Below, one piece after another: positions 52,034-60,530 of a DNA stretch of 64,000 bases; position 1 is the first letter of the stretch; each line of letters starts with the position of its first letter. Source of the DNA: Rhodobacterales bacterium (lineage in GTDB: Bacteria > Pseudomonadota > Alphaproteobacteria > Rhodobacterales > Rhodobacteraceae); contig JAJNPS010000047.1 of assembly GCA_021155205.1 (NCBI GenBank), forward strand, positions 124,001 through 188,000. The letters are read 5' to 3'. A program made the position numbers and the translations under genes. The notes below the pieces were generated by a model. That model was not told the DNA's origin. It searched no databases and was given only the letters and a program-made list of their open reading frames with translations.

Positions 52034-53009
52034 CCTTGCCCTCGAATCCCAGCGTCCTGGGGTCGAATTCGTAATGTGCGCCGCAGAACTGGCAATCCGC
52101 CGTCACGATGCCTGCAGCAGTCGTCATCGTCGCGATGTCCTTTTGCGAATAGATCGACATCGTCTGGCGCACCTTGTCGGGTGAGCAGGAACAGCCGAAC
52201 CGCACAGCGGTCGCGTCAAACACGCGCGGGGTTTCGTCATGGAACAGGCGCACCAGCAGGTCGGTCGGACTGACAGTGGGACCGACCAGTTCCAGTTCCT
52301 CGACCGTGTCGAGCAGGACATTCGTGCGCGTCCAGTTCTCTGACGCCTCGCCCGACAGGATGTCGGTGTGGTCCAGCAGACCACCCTCGCCCGAGCCTGC
52401 CTCTGCCGCGACTGATCCACCCACCGGTGGCATGTGTTGCAACATCACCCCCCCCGCGCGCCAATGCGGCGTCTGGCCGGGCGTCTGGCTTTTGCCAAAG
52501 GTCAGCTGGAACCGCGTTGGCAGCTGTTCGGACTGGGCAAAATAGGTCTGCGCGCAATCGGACAGCGACTTGCCCGCGATGGGGGTAAAGCCCTGATAGG
52601 GGACCATGCCCTCGCCCTGGTCGATCATCACGGCGAAGTATCCCGCGCCGATCTGGCCAAAGGGTTCCGCCGCCAAGTCGAGGCGGTCGGCGTCATAGCT
52701 GGCATAGGCGCGGATGCGACCTGCGCCGCCTTCCTCGGCCGGGCCGTAGTAGTCGGTCGCGATCAGGCGTGCCGGACCATTGCCGCGAACCTGCAGGCTC
52801 AGCTTCCAGCGCAGCTTGACCGACTGGCCGATCAGGGCGGTCAGCAGAGCAGCCTCGGCCACCAAGGCCTCGATCGGCGCAGGATAGGCGTGTTGGCGCA
52901 GGACCTGATCCAGCACGCCGTCGAGGCGCGCCACGCGCCCGCGAATGTCGGGGCGGTCAAGCTGAAAGGGCAGGACCATGTCGTCCCAGGCGATCTTGTC
53001 GGATGTCAT
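52026..53009 (-). CDS. hslO: Redox-regulated chaperone Hsp33
   Basis: Holdase chaperone activated by oxidation. The 327-residue protein has the Hsp33 fold motifs (GNGPARLIATDYYGP, YQGFTPIAGKSLSDC, YFAQSEQLPT) and the C-terminal zinc switch CSC (FGCSCSPDKVRQ) and CxxC (CQFCGAHYEF). All four cysteines are present, so the redox switch should work. It is first of hslO-nudL-cca and divergent from a Nudix gene at 53089; a 12-bp palindrome lies between. Confidence 0.96.
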   Translation of the reverse strand: MTSDKIAWDDMVLPFQLDRPDIRGRVARLDGVLDQVLRQHAYPAPIEALVAEAALLTALIGQSVKLRWKLSLQVRGNGPARLIATDYYGPAEEGGAGRIRAYASYDADRLDLAAEPFGQIGAGYFAVMIDQGEGMVPYQGFTPIAGKSLSDCAQTYFAQSEQLPTRFQLTFGKSQTPGQTPHWRAGGVMLQHMPPVGGSVAAEAGSGEGGLLDHTDILSGEASENWTRTNVLLDTVEELELVGPTVSPTDLLVRLFHDETPRVFDATAVRFGCSCSPDKVRQTMSIYSQKDIATMTTAAGIVTADCQFCGAHYEFDPRTLGFEGKDA

Positions 53010-53045
53010 CGGGGTTTCCTTGCCGCAACTCTGCTGGCATACCGC

Positions 53046-53057
53046 GCCTATATAGGC
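53046..53057. promoter_or_regulatory. Palindrome GCCTATATAGGC between hslO and the Nudix gene
   Basis: A perfect 12-bp palindrome with a TATATA core lies in the 79-base divergent gap. On the minus strand TTGGTG lies 16 bases before TATATA, so it doubles as a promoter candidate for hslO. A dimeric regulator site is possible. Confidence 0.4.
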
Positions 53058-53088
53058 AGGGCAACCAGACCACCAAGGACCGATCCCG

Positions 53089-53535
53089 ATGATCCCGCGT
53101 TTTGGCGATACCAGACGGCTTGACCAGCGCTATCGCCGCCGTCCTGGCGTCTATGCGGTACTGTTGCAGGGCGACAGCATCCTTGTGACACGCCAATCCG
53201 ACCCCGTGCCGGAGTATCAGCTTCCGGGTGGCGGCATTGATCCCGGGGAACAGCCGATCCCGGCGCTCCACCGAGAGGTGCGCGAAGAGACCGGCTGGCG
53301 CATCGCGATCGACCGTCGGATCGGGGCGTTCCGGCGGTTCACCTTCATGCCGGAATACGACTTGTGGGCGGAAAAGATCTGCACCCTTTACATGGCGCGT
53401 CCGGTCAGGCGCCTTGGGCCACCGACCGAGGCGGGGCATCGGGCAGTCTGGCTGCCGGTTGACGCGGCGCTGACCATGTTGGGAAATCCCGGCGATCGCG
53501 CCATGCTGGCCAGGTTCCTGACGGGGTGCCGCTGA
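53089..53535 (+). CDS. Nudix hydrolase
   Basis: Small Nudix hydrolase of 148 residues. It has the box GGGIDPGEQPIPALHREVREETGW and an N-terminal RPGVYAVLLQGDSILVTRQ. The substrate is not evident; this family often hydrolyses nucleotide sugars, NADH or diadenosine compounds. It is one of three Nudix proteins in the window and faces hslO. Its TGA is 8 bases from the converging PP2C gene. Confidence 0.88.
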   Translation: MIPRFGDTRRLDQRYRRRPGVYAVLLQGDSILVTRQSDPVPEYQLPGGGIDPGEQPIPALHREVREETGWRIAIDRRIGAFRRFTFMPEYDLWAEKICTLYMARPVRRLGPPTEAGHRAVWLPVDAALTMLGNPGDRAMLARFLTGCR

Positions 53536-53543
53536 CCGGCCTT

Positions 53544-54812
53544 TCAGCCAAGATAGTCAAAAATGACGCCTGACACATCGTCGGGAAATTCATCCAGCCC
53601 CGAGAATGCGGCAAGTTCCCAGGGAATACTTTCCAGGAGAGCCGGGCTGTCCATGCCGGCATTCCGGCGCAGCAGCGCCTCAAGCCCCTCTTCGCCCAAA
53701 TCCTGCCCCTTTGGACCGGGGCATTCCGTGATGCCGTCCGACACCAAAAGCAGCCTGTCGCCACGGTCCAGCCGGAACTCGATGCGGTCATACGTGGCGC
53801 CCGCGACCAGCCCGATGGGCAGTCCCCCTGCGCCAAGGCGTTCGACTGCGCCGTTTGCGCGCAGGATGACGGGGTGCGGATGGCCCCCCTGGACCAGGCT
53901 GCCGCGCCCGGTGACGAGATCAACCTCGGCATAGACCATCGTGAAATACTGGTCCACCTGCAGTTCTTCGATCATCATGCGGTTGAACCGGACGGCGACC
54001 ATCTCGGGCGGCCAGGCATCGCGAAAACCTTCGCGGCCCGTCGTCAGCGCGATGTTCTGTTCGGGCGCGGCGGCGGACAAAAGACCCGCCAGACGCACGG
54101 TCATCATCGCCGAGGCCACGCCGTGACCGGAGACATCGACCGAATAAAGCGCCACGCGGCGGGCGTTGATGGCAAAGCAACCCGCCAGATCGCCCCCGAC
54201 ATGGCCCGACGGACGCATCAGGATCGCCGCCCTGCCCTTGCCGAAGTCACGCTGCCGATCGCGTACAAGATTCTGCTGCAGCTTGCGCGCCTCGATCAGG
54301 TCGCGGTCGAGCGAATCGTAAAGCTTTTGCAGTTCCGACAGGGTAGATCCGACCAGCCGGTTCTTTTCCACCAGTTCGGCCTGCATGCCCAGAATCCGTT
54401 CGCCGGCCCGCAGGCGCGCGCGCAGTTCATCGGCGCTGACCGGCTTGGTCAGAAAGTCGTCCGCCCCGGCCTCCAGACCGCTGGCGATTTCGGCTTTTTC
54501 GGACTTGGACGTGAGAAGAATGAAATAGCCGTAGCCTTCGCGCGGCAAGGCCCGGAACGCGCGACAAAGATCGACGCCGGTCATCCCGGTCATCATCCAA
54601 TCACTGAGAACGATATCGAACGCAGCCCCCTGACAGGCGGCAAGCGCCTCTTCGCCCGAGGCGGCCTCAGTCACCAGATAGCCCCAGCGCGCGAGTTGCA
54701 GCGCCAGCATCCGGCGTTGCGCCTTGCTGTCGTCTACCACCAGCACATGCGGTTTCGCCGCGCTGACCCGCGCCGCTGTCGGAATGCCGTTACGGGATGG
54801 CCTGTAATGCAA
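53544..54812 (-). CDS. Response regulator with PP2C/SpoIIE-type phosphatase output
   Basis: Two-domain signalling protein. A REC domain (about residues 15-135 of this start; VLVVDDSKAQRRML, phospho-Asp in VLSDWMMTGM, Lys in FLTKPVS) leads via a coiled-coil linker to a PP2C/SpoIIE phosphatase domain with MRPSGHVGGDLAG, YSVDVSGHGVASAMM and LLLVSDGITE. Such proteins dephosphorylate anti-anti-sigma factors, and this architecture resembles RbaY of Rhodobacter (known family, not shown here). I favour TTG 54812, preceded by GAGGGG; GTG 54908 would add 32 residues. It is divergent from the Hpt gene. Confidence 0.88.
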   Translation of the reverse strand: MHYRPSRNGIPTAARVSAAKPHVLVVDDSKAQRRMLALQLARWGYLVTEAASGEEALAACQGAAFDIVLSDWMMTGMTGVDLCRAFRALPREGYGYFILLTSKSEKAEIASGLEAGADDFLTKPVSADELRARLRAGERILGMQAELVEKNRLVGSTLSELQKLYDSLDRDLIEARKLQQNLVRDRQRDFGKGRAAILMRPSGHVGGDLAGCFAINARRVALYSVDVSGHGVASAMMTVRLAGLLSAAAPEQNIALTTGREGFRDAWPPEMVAVRFNRMMIEELQVDQYFTMVYAEVDLVTGRGSLVQGGHPHPVILRANGAVERLGAGGLPIGLVAGATYDRIEFRLDRGDRLLLVSDGITECPGPKGQDLGEEGLEALLRRNAGMDSPALLESIPWELAAFSGLDEFPDDVSGVIFDYLG

Positions 54813-54903
54813 ATTGCCCCTCGCCTGTCGTTGGACACGCTTTGGCAGCAACCGCCTTAAGGTCGGGTAAACGGTAAAATTGGCCACTCTTTGCGGCGGG
54901 CGG

Positions 54904-54927
54904 GTCACAGCTTGTTAAGCGTGTGAC
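54904..54927. promoter_or_regulatory. Inverted repeat between the PP2C regulator and Hpt genes
   Basis: GTCACAGCTT and AAGC(G)TGTGAC form a 10-bp inverted repeat with one bulged base and a GTT loop. A third copy of GTGTGAC lies at 54947-54953. The layout of repeated half-sites in the divergent promoter gap fits a regulator-binding region. Confidence 0.4.
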
Positions 54928-54980
54928 ACCATTCTTGACCCGTGGTGTGTGACAGCGGCGACGTGCTGCAGGAGGGTGTC

Positions 54981-55313
54981 GTGATTGACTGGACGAGAAT
55001 ATCCGTGCTTCGCGCAGAAATCGGCGAAGAGGACCTGCACGAGGTGATCGGCCTTTTCCTCGAGGAAACCGACGCGGTCATCTGCCGGCTGGACGCGGGC
55101 GTCGCTGCGGTGGAACTGGAATCTCTGCTGCATTTCCTGAAAGGCAGCGCCCTGAATCTGGGCCTTTCAGATCTGGCGCAGGTTTGTCAGGACGGAGAGC
55201 GCAGGGCGGCCCGTGGTGACGGCGACAACGTGGACCTCGAACAGGTGATTGATCTTTACTGCGCGTCCCGGACCAGGTTCATGGAGGGTCTTACACAGCA
55301 CCTCGCTGCCTGA
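54981..55313 (+). CDS. Histidine phosphotransfer (Hpt) domain protein
   Basis: Single-domain phosphotransfer protein of 110 residues. The phosphorylated His is in the Hpt motif LLHFLKGSALNLGLSDLAQVC (H-x2-KGS-x3-LG), within an all-helical bundle. The start is GTG 54981 with GGAGGG 5-6 bases upstream; the frame begins at 54942. It could relay phosphate to the REC domain of the divergent PP2C protein, but no histidine kinase is in the window. Followed by ilvA on the opposite strand. Confidence 0.88.
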   Translation: MIDWTRISVLRAEIGEEDLHEVIGLFLEETDAVICRLDAGVAAVELESLLHFLKGSALNLGLSDLAQVCQDGERRAARGDGDNVDLEQVIDLYCASRTRFMEGLTQHLAA

Positions 55314-55328
55314 AGCCTGTTGCGACCG

Positions 55329-56576
55329 TCAGATCAGGAATTCGGCAAGCGCGTCGTCGTTCGTGATGTCGCGATACTGAAAATCGGCCGCATCCATCCG
55401 ATCGAAAAACTGGCGAAAGCTGTCTGTCGATCTCGTTTCGATGCCGATCAGAACTGATCCGAAATTGCGCGCGGATTTCTTCAGGTATTCAAAGCGTGCG
55501 ATGTCATCCTCGGGCCCGAGCATCGACAGGAATTCGCGCAAGGCGCCCGGTCGCTGCGGCATCCTCAGGATCAGGTACTTCTTCAGCCCGGCATAGCGCT
55601 GGGCGCGCTCTTTCACCTCGGGCAGGCGCTCAAAATCGAAATTGCCGCCAGTTGTCACGCAGACCACAGTCTTGCCAACAATGTCCCCTGCCAGTTCCGG
55701 CAGTACATCGACAGACAGCGCCCCGGCGGGTTCGAGAACGATGCCCTCGACGTTCAGCATCTCCAGCATGGTGCCGCAGATCCGGTCCTCTGGGGCCAGC
55801 ATCACCTGGTCGGGCCGGACCCAGTCCAGCGCGGCATAGGTCAGATCGCCCAGTTGTGCGACTGCGGCCCCATCGACAAAACTGTTCACGCGGTTCAGCT
55901 TGACCGGGCCTTTTGCCCTGAGGGCGGCCATCAGGCTGGCCCCGCCCAGGGGTTCCACAAAGCGAAAATCGGTCTGGGGCGACACCTCGCGCAGATAGCT
56001 CGTCATTCCTGCGGCAAGCCCGCCACCGCCGACGGGCAACACCACGAGATCCGGCGCGTGGCCAAGCTGGTCCACGATTTCCACCGCGACCGTGGACTGG
56101 CCCTCGATCACGTCGACATCATCAAAGGGTGACAGGAAATGCGCCCGCCGATCGGCGCAGAATTGCCGGGCGGCCGTCAGCGTCTGGTCGAAGTAGTCGC
56201 CCGTCAGCGTGATCGTGATGGTGTCCTGGCCAAAGATGCGGGTTTTGTCGATCTTTTGCTGCGGCGTCGTCACCGGCATGAAGATCGTGCCATGCACGCC
56301 AAAATGTCGGCAGGCATAGGCGAACCCCTGGGCATGGTTGCCCGCGCTGGCGCAGACAAATTCCTGCTGGTCGGGTTGCCGTTTGCGCATTTTGCGCATG
56401 GCGGTAAACGCGCCACGGATCTTGTAGCTGCGGACCGGGCTCAGGTCTTCGCGCTTGAGCCAAATGTCAGCCTGATACCGATCCGACAAATGGGCATTGC
56501 GTTGCAGCGGCGTCGGCGGAAAAATATCCCGCAGCGCCGCAGCCGCGGCAACCGCCCTTGGCGCAAATCTGTTCAT
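55329..56576 (-). CDS. ilvA: Threonine ammonia-lyase (threonine dehydratase)
   Basis: PLP enzyme that makes 2-oxobutanoate for isoleucine. The 415-residue protein has the PLP-lysine in SPVRSYKIRGAF, SAGNHAQGFA, VPVGGGGLAAGM (read as PVGGGGLAAG), VVCVTTGGN, and a C-terminal ACT-like domain of about 85 residues with RPGALREFL. Feedback by isoleucine would act there, in a single-ACT form shorter than the enteric two-ACT IlvA. ATG 56576 is used. Confidence 0.94.
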   Translation of the reverse strand: MNRFAPRAVAAAAALRDIFPPTPLQRNAHLSDRYQADIWLKREDLSPVRSYKIRGAFTAMRKMRKRQPDQQEFVCASAGNHAQGFAYACRHFGVHGTIFMPVTTPQQKIDKTRIFGQDTITITLTGDYFDQTLTAARQFCADRRAHFLSPFDDVDVIEGQSTVAVEIVDQLGHAPDLVVLPVGGGGLAAGMTSYLREVSPQTDFRFVEPLGGASLMAALRAKGPVKLNRVNSFVDGAAVAQLGDLTYAALDWVRPDQVMLAPEDRICGTMLEMLNVEGIVLEPAGALSVDVLPELAGDIVGKTVVCVTTGGNFDFERLPEVKERAQRYAGLKKYLILRMPQRPGALREFLSMLGPEDDIARFEYLKKSARNFGSVLIGIETRSTDSFRQFFDRMDAADFQYRDITNDDALAEFLI

Positions 56577-56746
56577 CCTGCCCTGTCACCGCCGCGCGGC
56601 CCAAGCTTCGCCACAAACAGCCCGGACAAGTCAAGCATGGCGAAAAAAGTCCTCAAGACTTCGTTTCAGCTTCGCTTTTCTTGGACAAGACCGAATTTGG
56701 CCGCGCTATTGCCGCAATTGGCGCCCCAAGGTTAACAAAAGGGGAA

Positions 56747-56772
56747 AATCCGCCCGGTGAACCCGGCGGATT
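56747..56772. other. Hairpin before the hypothetical gene
   Basis: AATCCGCC and GGCGGATT form an 8-bp stem, with two further inner pairs and one mismatch around a TGAA loop. It lies 20 bases before the start at 56792; the T content after it is too low for a standard terminator. It may be a leader structure. Confidence 0.4.
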
Positions 56773-56791
56773 GTCGAATAAGGAACGGGGA

Positions 56792-57106
56792 ATGGCACGC
56801 TCGACTCAAATGCTTGCCTATCACGGCCGAACTGCCTTGCTGCTTGGCCCGATGCCAAGACGGGCCATCCCGGCGGTCGCGAATACATCGACGGCGATCC
56901 GGCCGCTGGTCGACGTGTCGGAAATCGCGCGCACGAATACTCTGCAGGCCGCATCAGGCTTTGGCCATCCGGCCCACAACAAACTCCTTGAATCCACCGT
57001 CATTCCCGCTGACGGATCGGTCGCCAGAACCCAACGCCATATCGATGCAAAGGCGCTTAAAGGCCTGCTGGGGCTGCCCAAGGATACGCGCCGCGGGCTG
57101 GTCTGA
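56792..57106 (+). CDS. Hypothetical protein (104 aa)
   Basis: Short ORF starting MARSTQMLAYHGRTALLLGPMPRR and ending KDTRRGLV. The start has AAGGAACGGGGA directly upstream, a decent ribosome site. No signal peptide, membrane segment or known motif is visible; it is rich in Ala, Arg and Thr. Codon use looks like the neighbours. It may be a genuine small basic protein, but it could be a random open frame in GC-rich DNA. A longer open frame in the same phase begins at 56558, without support. Confidence 0.45.
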   Translation: MARSTQMLAYHGRTALLLGPMPRRAIPAVANTSTAIRPLVDVSEIARTNTLQAASGFGHPAHNKLLESTVIPADGSVARTQRHIDAKALKGLLGLPKDTRRGLV

Positions 57107-57272
57107 CGGCCCAAAACTAATCGTCGCGCACTGTTGCTTGATGCGGACAAAGATCTCAGTTCGAAACAAGAGCCTTGCGCCGCATCAGGCGGAAATCAGC
57201 GCAGCACTTGACACCCCGACAGATGCGCCCGTCATCGAGGGCGAGGTCGTCAGCTGACACGACAGATTGCGA

Positions 57273-57301
57273 CCTGAACGCGGCAAAGCTCCGCGTTCAG
57301 G
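57273..57301. other. Perfect 11-bp stem-loop in the argG leader
   Basis: CCTGAACGCGG and CCGCGTTCAGG flank a 7-base loop, 76 bases before argG. No T-run follows, so it is not a clear terminator. It may mark the end of the preceding transcript or a leader element. Confidence 0.6.
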
Positions 57302-57376
57302 CACCCCTGCACGGCCTTGCCGCATGGGCGAAAACCCAATACACGCAGGCGCGATGCCAGTATCGCGGGGCCGCTG

Positions 57377-58603
57377 ATGACCAAGCCGAAGAAAATCGTT
57401 CTTGCCTATTCCGGGGGCCTGGATACCTCGATCATCCTGAAATGGCTGCAGAATGAATATGGCTGCGAGGTGGTGACATTCACCGCCGATCTGGGCCAAG
57501 GCGAGGAGCTGGAACCGGCCCGCGCCAAGGCGCTGATGCTGGGGATCAAGGAGAAGGACATCCATATCGAAGACCTGCGCGAAGAATTCGTGCGGGATTT
57601 CGTGTTCCCCATGTTCCGCGCCAATGCGCTTTATGAAGGGCTTTATCTGCTCGGCACCTCCATTGCGCGGCCGCTGATCGCGAAACGGCTGGTGGAGATT
57701 GCGGCTGAAACCGGGGCGGATGCCGTGGCACACGGCGCGACCGGCAAGGGCAATGACCAGGTGCGGTTCGAACTGTCGGCGCTGGCGCTGAACCCGGCCT
57801 TGCGTGTGATCGCGCCGTGGCGGGAATGGATGTTGCAGTCGCGGACCCAGCTTTTGGCCTATGCCGAGGCGAACCAGATCCCGATCGCCAAGGACAAGCG
57901 GGGCGAAGCGCCGTTCAGCGTGGATGCAAATCTTTTGCACACCTCGTCAGAGGGCAAGGTTCTGGAAGACCCTGCCGAAGAAGCGCCCGAGTATGTCTAT
58001 CAGCGCGTGACGCCGGTGGAGCATGCCCCAAACACGCCGGAAATGGTCGAAGTGACCTTTGAACGCGGCGATGCCGTGGCGGTGAACGGCGTCGCGATGT
58101 CGCCCGCAACCGTGCTGACCTGCCTGAACGACCTCGGCGCACGGCATGGCGTCGGGGTGCTGGACCTGGTCGAAAACCGCTTTGTCGGCATGAAGTCACG
58201 CGGCGTCTATGAAACGCCCGGCGGCACGATCCTGCTGGAGGCGCATCGCGGGATCGAGCAGATCACGCTGGATTCAGGTTCGGGCCATCTGAAGGACAGC
58301 CTGATGCCGCGCTATGCCGAACTGATCTACAACGGGTTCTGGTTCAGCCCCGAACGCGAAATGCTGCAGGCGCTGATCGACAAAAGCCAGGAGCATGTCA
58401 CCGGAACCGTGCGGGTCAAGCTGTACAAGGGCTCTGCCCGGACCGTTGCGCGGTGGTCGGATCATAGTCTTTACAGTGAAAAGCACGTGACCTTCGAGGA
58501 AGATGCCGGGGCCTATGACCAGAAGGACGCAGCCGGGTTCATCCGCCTGAACGCGCTGCGACTGAAACTGATCGCGACGCGCAACCGGCGGGTGGGCGGC
58601 TAG
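57377..58603 (+). CDS. argG: Argininosuccinate synthase
   Basis: Joins citrulline and aspartate using ATP. The 408-residue product starts MTKPKKIVLAYSGGLDTS, with the PP-loop SGGLDTS, then GATGKGNDQVRFE and the later conserved GRGV-like SRGVYETPGG segment. ATG 57377 begins the standard N-terminus; the frame is open back to 57317. Its stop is one base away from the converging TAP-like gene. It is near ilvA and distant from argJ, so arginine genes are dispersed. Confidence 0.97.
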   Translation: MTKPKKIVLAYSGGLDTSIILKWLQNEYGCEVVTFTADLGQGEELEPARAKALMLGIKEKDIHIEDLREEFVRDFVFPMFRANALYEGLYLLGTSIARPLIAKRLVEIAAETGADAVAHGATGKGNDQVRFELSALALNPALRVIAPWREWMLQSRTQLLAYAEANQIPIAKDKRGEAPFSVDANLLHTSSEGKVLEDPAEEAPEYVYQRVTPVEHAPNTPEMVEVTFERGDAVAVNGVAMSPATVLTCLNDLGARHGVGVLDLVENRFVGMKSRGVYETPGGTILLEAHRGIEQITLDSGSGHLKDSLMPRYAELIYNGFWFSPEREMLQALIDKSQEHVTGTVRVKLYKGSARTVARWSDHSLYSEKHVTFEEDAGAYDQKDAAGFIRLNALRLKLIATRNRRVGG

Positions 58604-58604
58604 G

Positions 58605-60530
58605 TCAAGGTCCCGGGCGCGGCATGGCGACATCCCTGCCGTCCAGTCGGCCCTTGACCCAGGCTGTTCCAGCCGCACGGTCCGACGAATAGGAAATACT
58701 GCCGCGCGCCTTTCCCAGAACATCGAGGTCCAGCGTCAGAACATCCGTGCCGTCCTCGGCGAATGTCACCGTTCCCTCGCCGTACAGCGTCAGGTCAGGC
58801 CACATCGCGCATCCGGTAAACTGCAGCGCCGCGCCAAGGTCAGTCGGTATCGCCTCGATCCGCCCGCCATGGTCGCAGGAATATTCCAGCACGTCGGAAT
58901 AGGACCAGTCGGCGAAGTCGGCGCTGGCGTCAAGTTCTGCCTCTACCGCCTGTCCCAGGGCAAATCCGTCGATCGGCAAAGTCGCATCGGTCAGGGTCAG
59001 GGGAATGTAGGGCGCAAGGAAATCCTGTCGGCAAAGCTGGAGCGGCGCGGGCGGCGGCGCGCCGTCAAAGATCAGGCGCGAGACGGTCTTGTCAGGGCAG
59101 GAAAGCCCCCTGCCCCAGATCACGTGTGGTCCGCCCTGCATCACCACCATGGTCGCGTTGCGCGCGTTGTCATAGACAGAATAGGCCATCGAAACCGGCG
59201 TGATCGGGTCGGTGTCGGAATTCAGGATCAGCGTCGGGTAATCTCCGCCGACAAAGGGTTTCGGGCGGTCGGGCTTGCCGGAACCGGGCCAATAAGCACA
59301 GACCAGACGCTCAAGATAATATGATCGGAACAGGTTCGGGGCGGCAGGTTCAAGGGCCCTTGCCTGGTCCAAAATGCGCCGGGCGTCGGCCTCGGGCGTG
59401 CCCGCGCCATCACCATAATCCATGCAGTTGATGGCAAAATAGGCCGCCCCGAACCAGGACGGATCGGCAAGGCCTTCTTCTGTATCGGGATCAATGTAGA
59501 GGTTGGAATAGGCCTGTCGCAGCATCGGAACGGCATTTCCCTGGGCAAAGGCCGCCAGCGCCCGCAGAAAGGTCGCCCGGCCTTCAGGGCTGTAGAGTGC
59601 GTAAAAGGCGTTTGACTCGATCATACCCGCAGTCAGCATCCGGCGTGCCGACGTGCCGTCGATCAGTGGGAAATCGACCTCGGACCGACCTGCGGAGACC
59701 TGGCCGATCAGGCTTGCATAGACACTACTCGACGTTGCTTTCATGTCCTTGGCGCAGGCGGGATCGGCGTCGCAGGCCGAAAACATCCGTGACAGGATGC
59801 GTTCGGCGGCCTGAACATAGGTCCGATAGAAACCCTCGGCCGACAGGTTCAGGTCCACCACGCCGTCCAGGATCAGGCCCCTGACTGCATCGGGAAACGC
59901 GGTGGCGTAGGACTGCATGAACTGCGTGCCATAGCTTTCGCCGTACAGCCAAACCTTTGGTGCGCCGATGGCCTGGCGGAAAAGTTCCAGATCGCGGATC
60001 GCCTGAGATGTGCCGACAAAGGGAAGGATGTCGGTCCGGTCCAGTTCGGCCTGGCAGTCGATCACATAGCTTTGAACCGTGGCAAGCAGCGCGGCCTCGT
60101 CGGCCAGCGTCACCTCGGAACGGTCGAAAACTCCCTGTGCCAAGGGACAGTCCAGCCCGTGATCCGGGCCCGTACCGCGTTGATCAAAAAAGACGAAATC
60201 CAGCCTTGACTGCACATCCTGATCAAAAGCCGCGATATAGCTTTCGGCCGAGGCAAGGCCCGATCCGCCTGGCCCCCCGACTGCGTAGAACAGGATGCCT
60301 TCGCTCTGCTCGGAGGCAGGGCTGACGGCAAAGGTGATGGGCAGGGTTTCCGATGGGTCATTGGCAAAATGATCGCGCGGAACCTCGATTGTGACGCAAA
60401 GCAGGCTGCTGTCCGCGCAGCGTTCGGCCCCCATTTTCTCGATCACGTCTTGCAAGCCCTGCGCCTGTGCGATTCCACCGGCAAGGACTGCGCCCACGAT
60501 TGCAGCGGCCAGTTTTCCAAGCGGTTTCAT
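58605..60530 (-). CDS. Exported alpha/beta hydrolase, TAP-like (tripeptidyl aminopeptidase type)
   Basis: Exported serine hydrolase of 641 residues. The signal peptide is MKPLGKLAAAIVGAVLAGGIAQA. The alpha/beta fold shows YAVGGPGGSG, FFDQRGTG, the nucleophile elbow GESYGTQ, and the TAP C-terminal domain with LNSDTDPITPVS (Asp) and GGPHVIWG (His). The last 100 residues are a beta-rich extra domain not typical of simple peptidases. It follows the sulfotransferase gene with a 4-base overlap and may be in the same operon. Confidence 0.88.
   Translation of the reverse strand: MKPLGKLAAAIVGAVLAGGIAQAQGLQDVIEKMGAERCADSSLLCVTIEVPRDHFANDPSETLPITFAVSPASEQSEGILFYAVGGPGGSGLASAESYIAAFDQDVQSRLDFVFFDQRGTGPDHGLDCPLAQGVFDRSEVTLADEAALLATVQSYVIDCQAELDRTDILPFVGTSQAIRDLELFRQAIGAPKVWLYGESYGTQFMQSYATAFPDAVRGLILDGVVDLNLSAEGFYRTYVQAAERILSRMFSACDADPACAKDMKATSSSVYASLIGQVSAGRSEVDFPLIDGTSARRMLTAGMIESNAFYALYSPEGRATFLRALAAFAQGNAVPMLRQAYSNLYIDPDTEEGLADPSWFGAAYFAINCMDYGDGAGTPEADARRILDQARALEPAAPNLFRSYYLERLVCAYWPGSGKPDRPKPFVGGDYPTLILNSDTDPITPVSMAYSVYDNARNATMVVMQGGPHVIWGRGLSCPDKTVSRLIFDGAPPPAPLQLCRQDFLAPYIPLTLTDATLPIDGFALGQAVEAELDASADFADWSYSDVLEYSCDHGGRIEAIPTDLGAALQFTGCAMWPDLTLYGEGTVTFAEDGTDVLTLDLDVLGKARGSISYSSDRAAGTAWVKGRLDGRDVAMPRPGP

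Noticed and set aside
54857..54871. TTAA-N7-TAAA, CtrA-like site in the PP2C promoter region
   Set aside because: Only a partial match to TTAA-N7-TTAA, and such near-matches are common; kept out of the feature list.
57140..57257. Short frame ending VIEGEVVS before argG
   Set aside because: It has no ribosome site and no complete start; it could be a fragment, but evidence is too thin to call.
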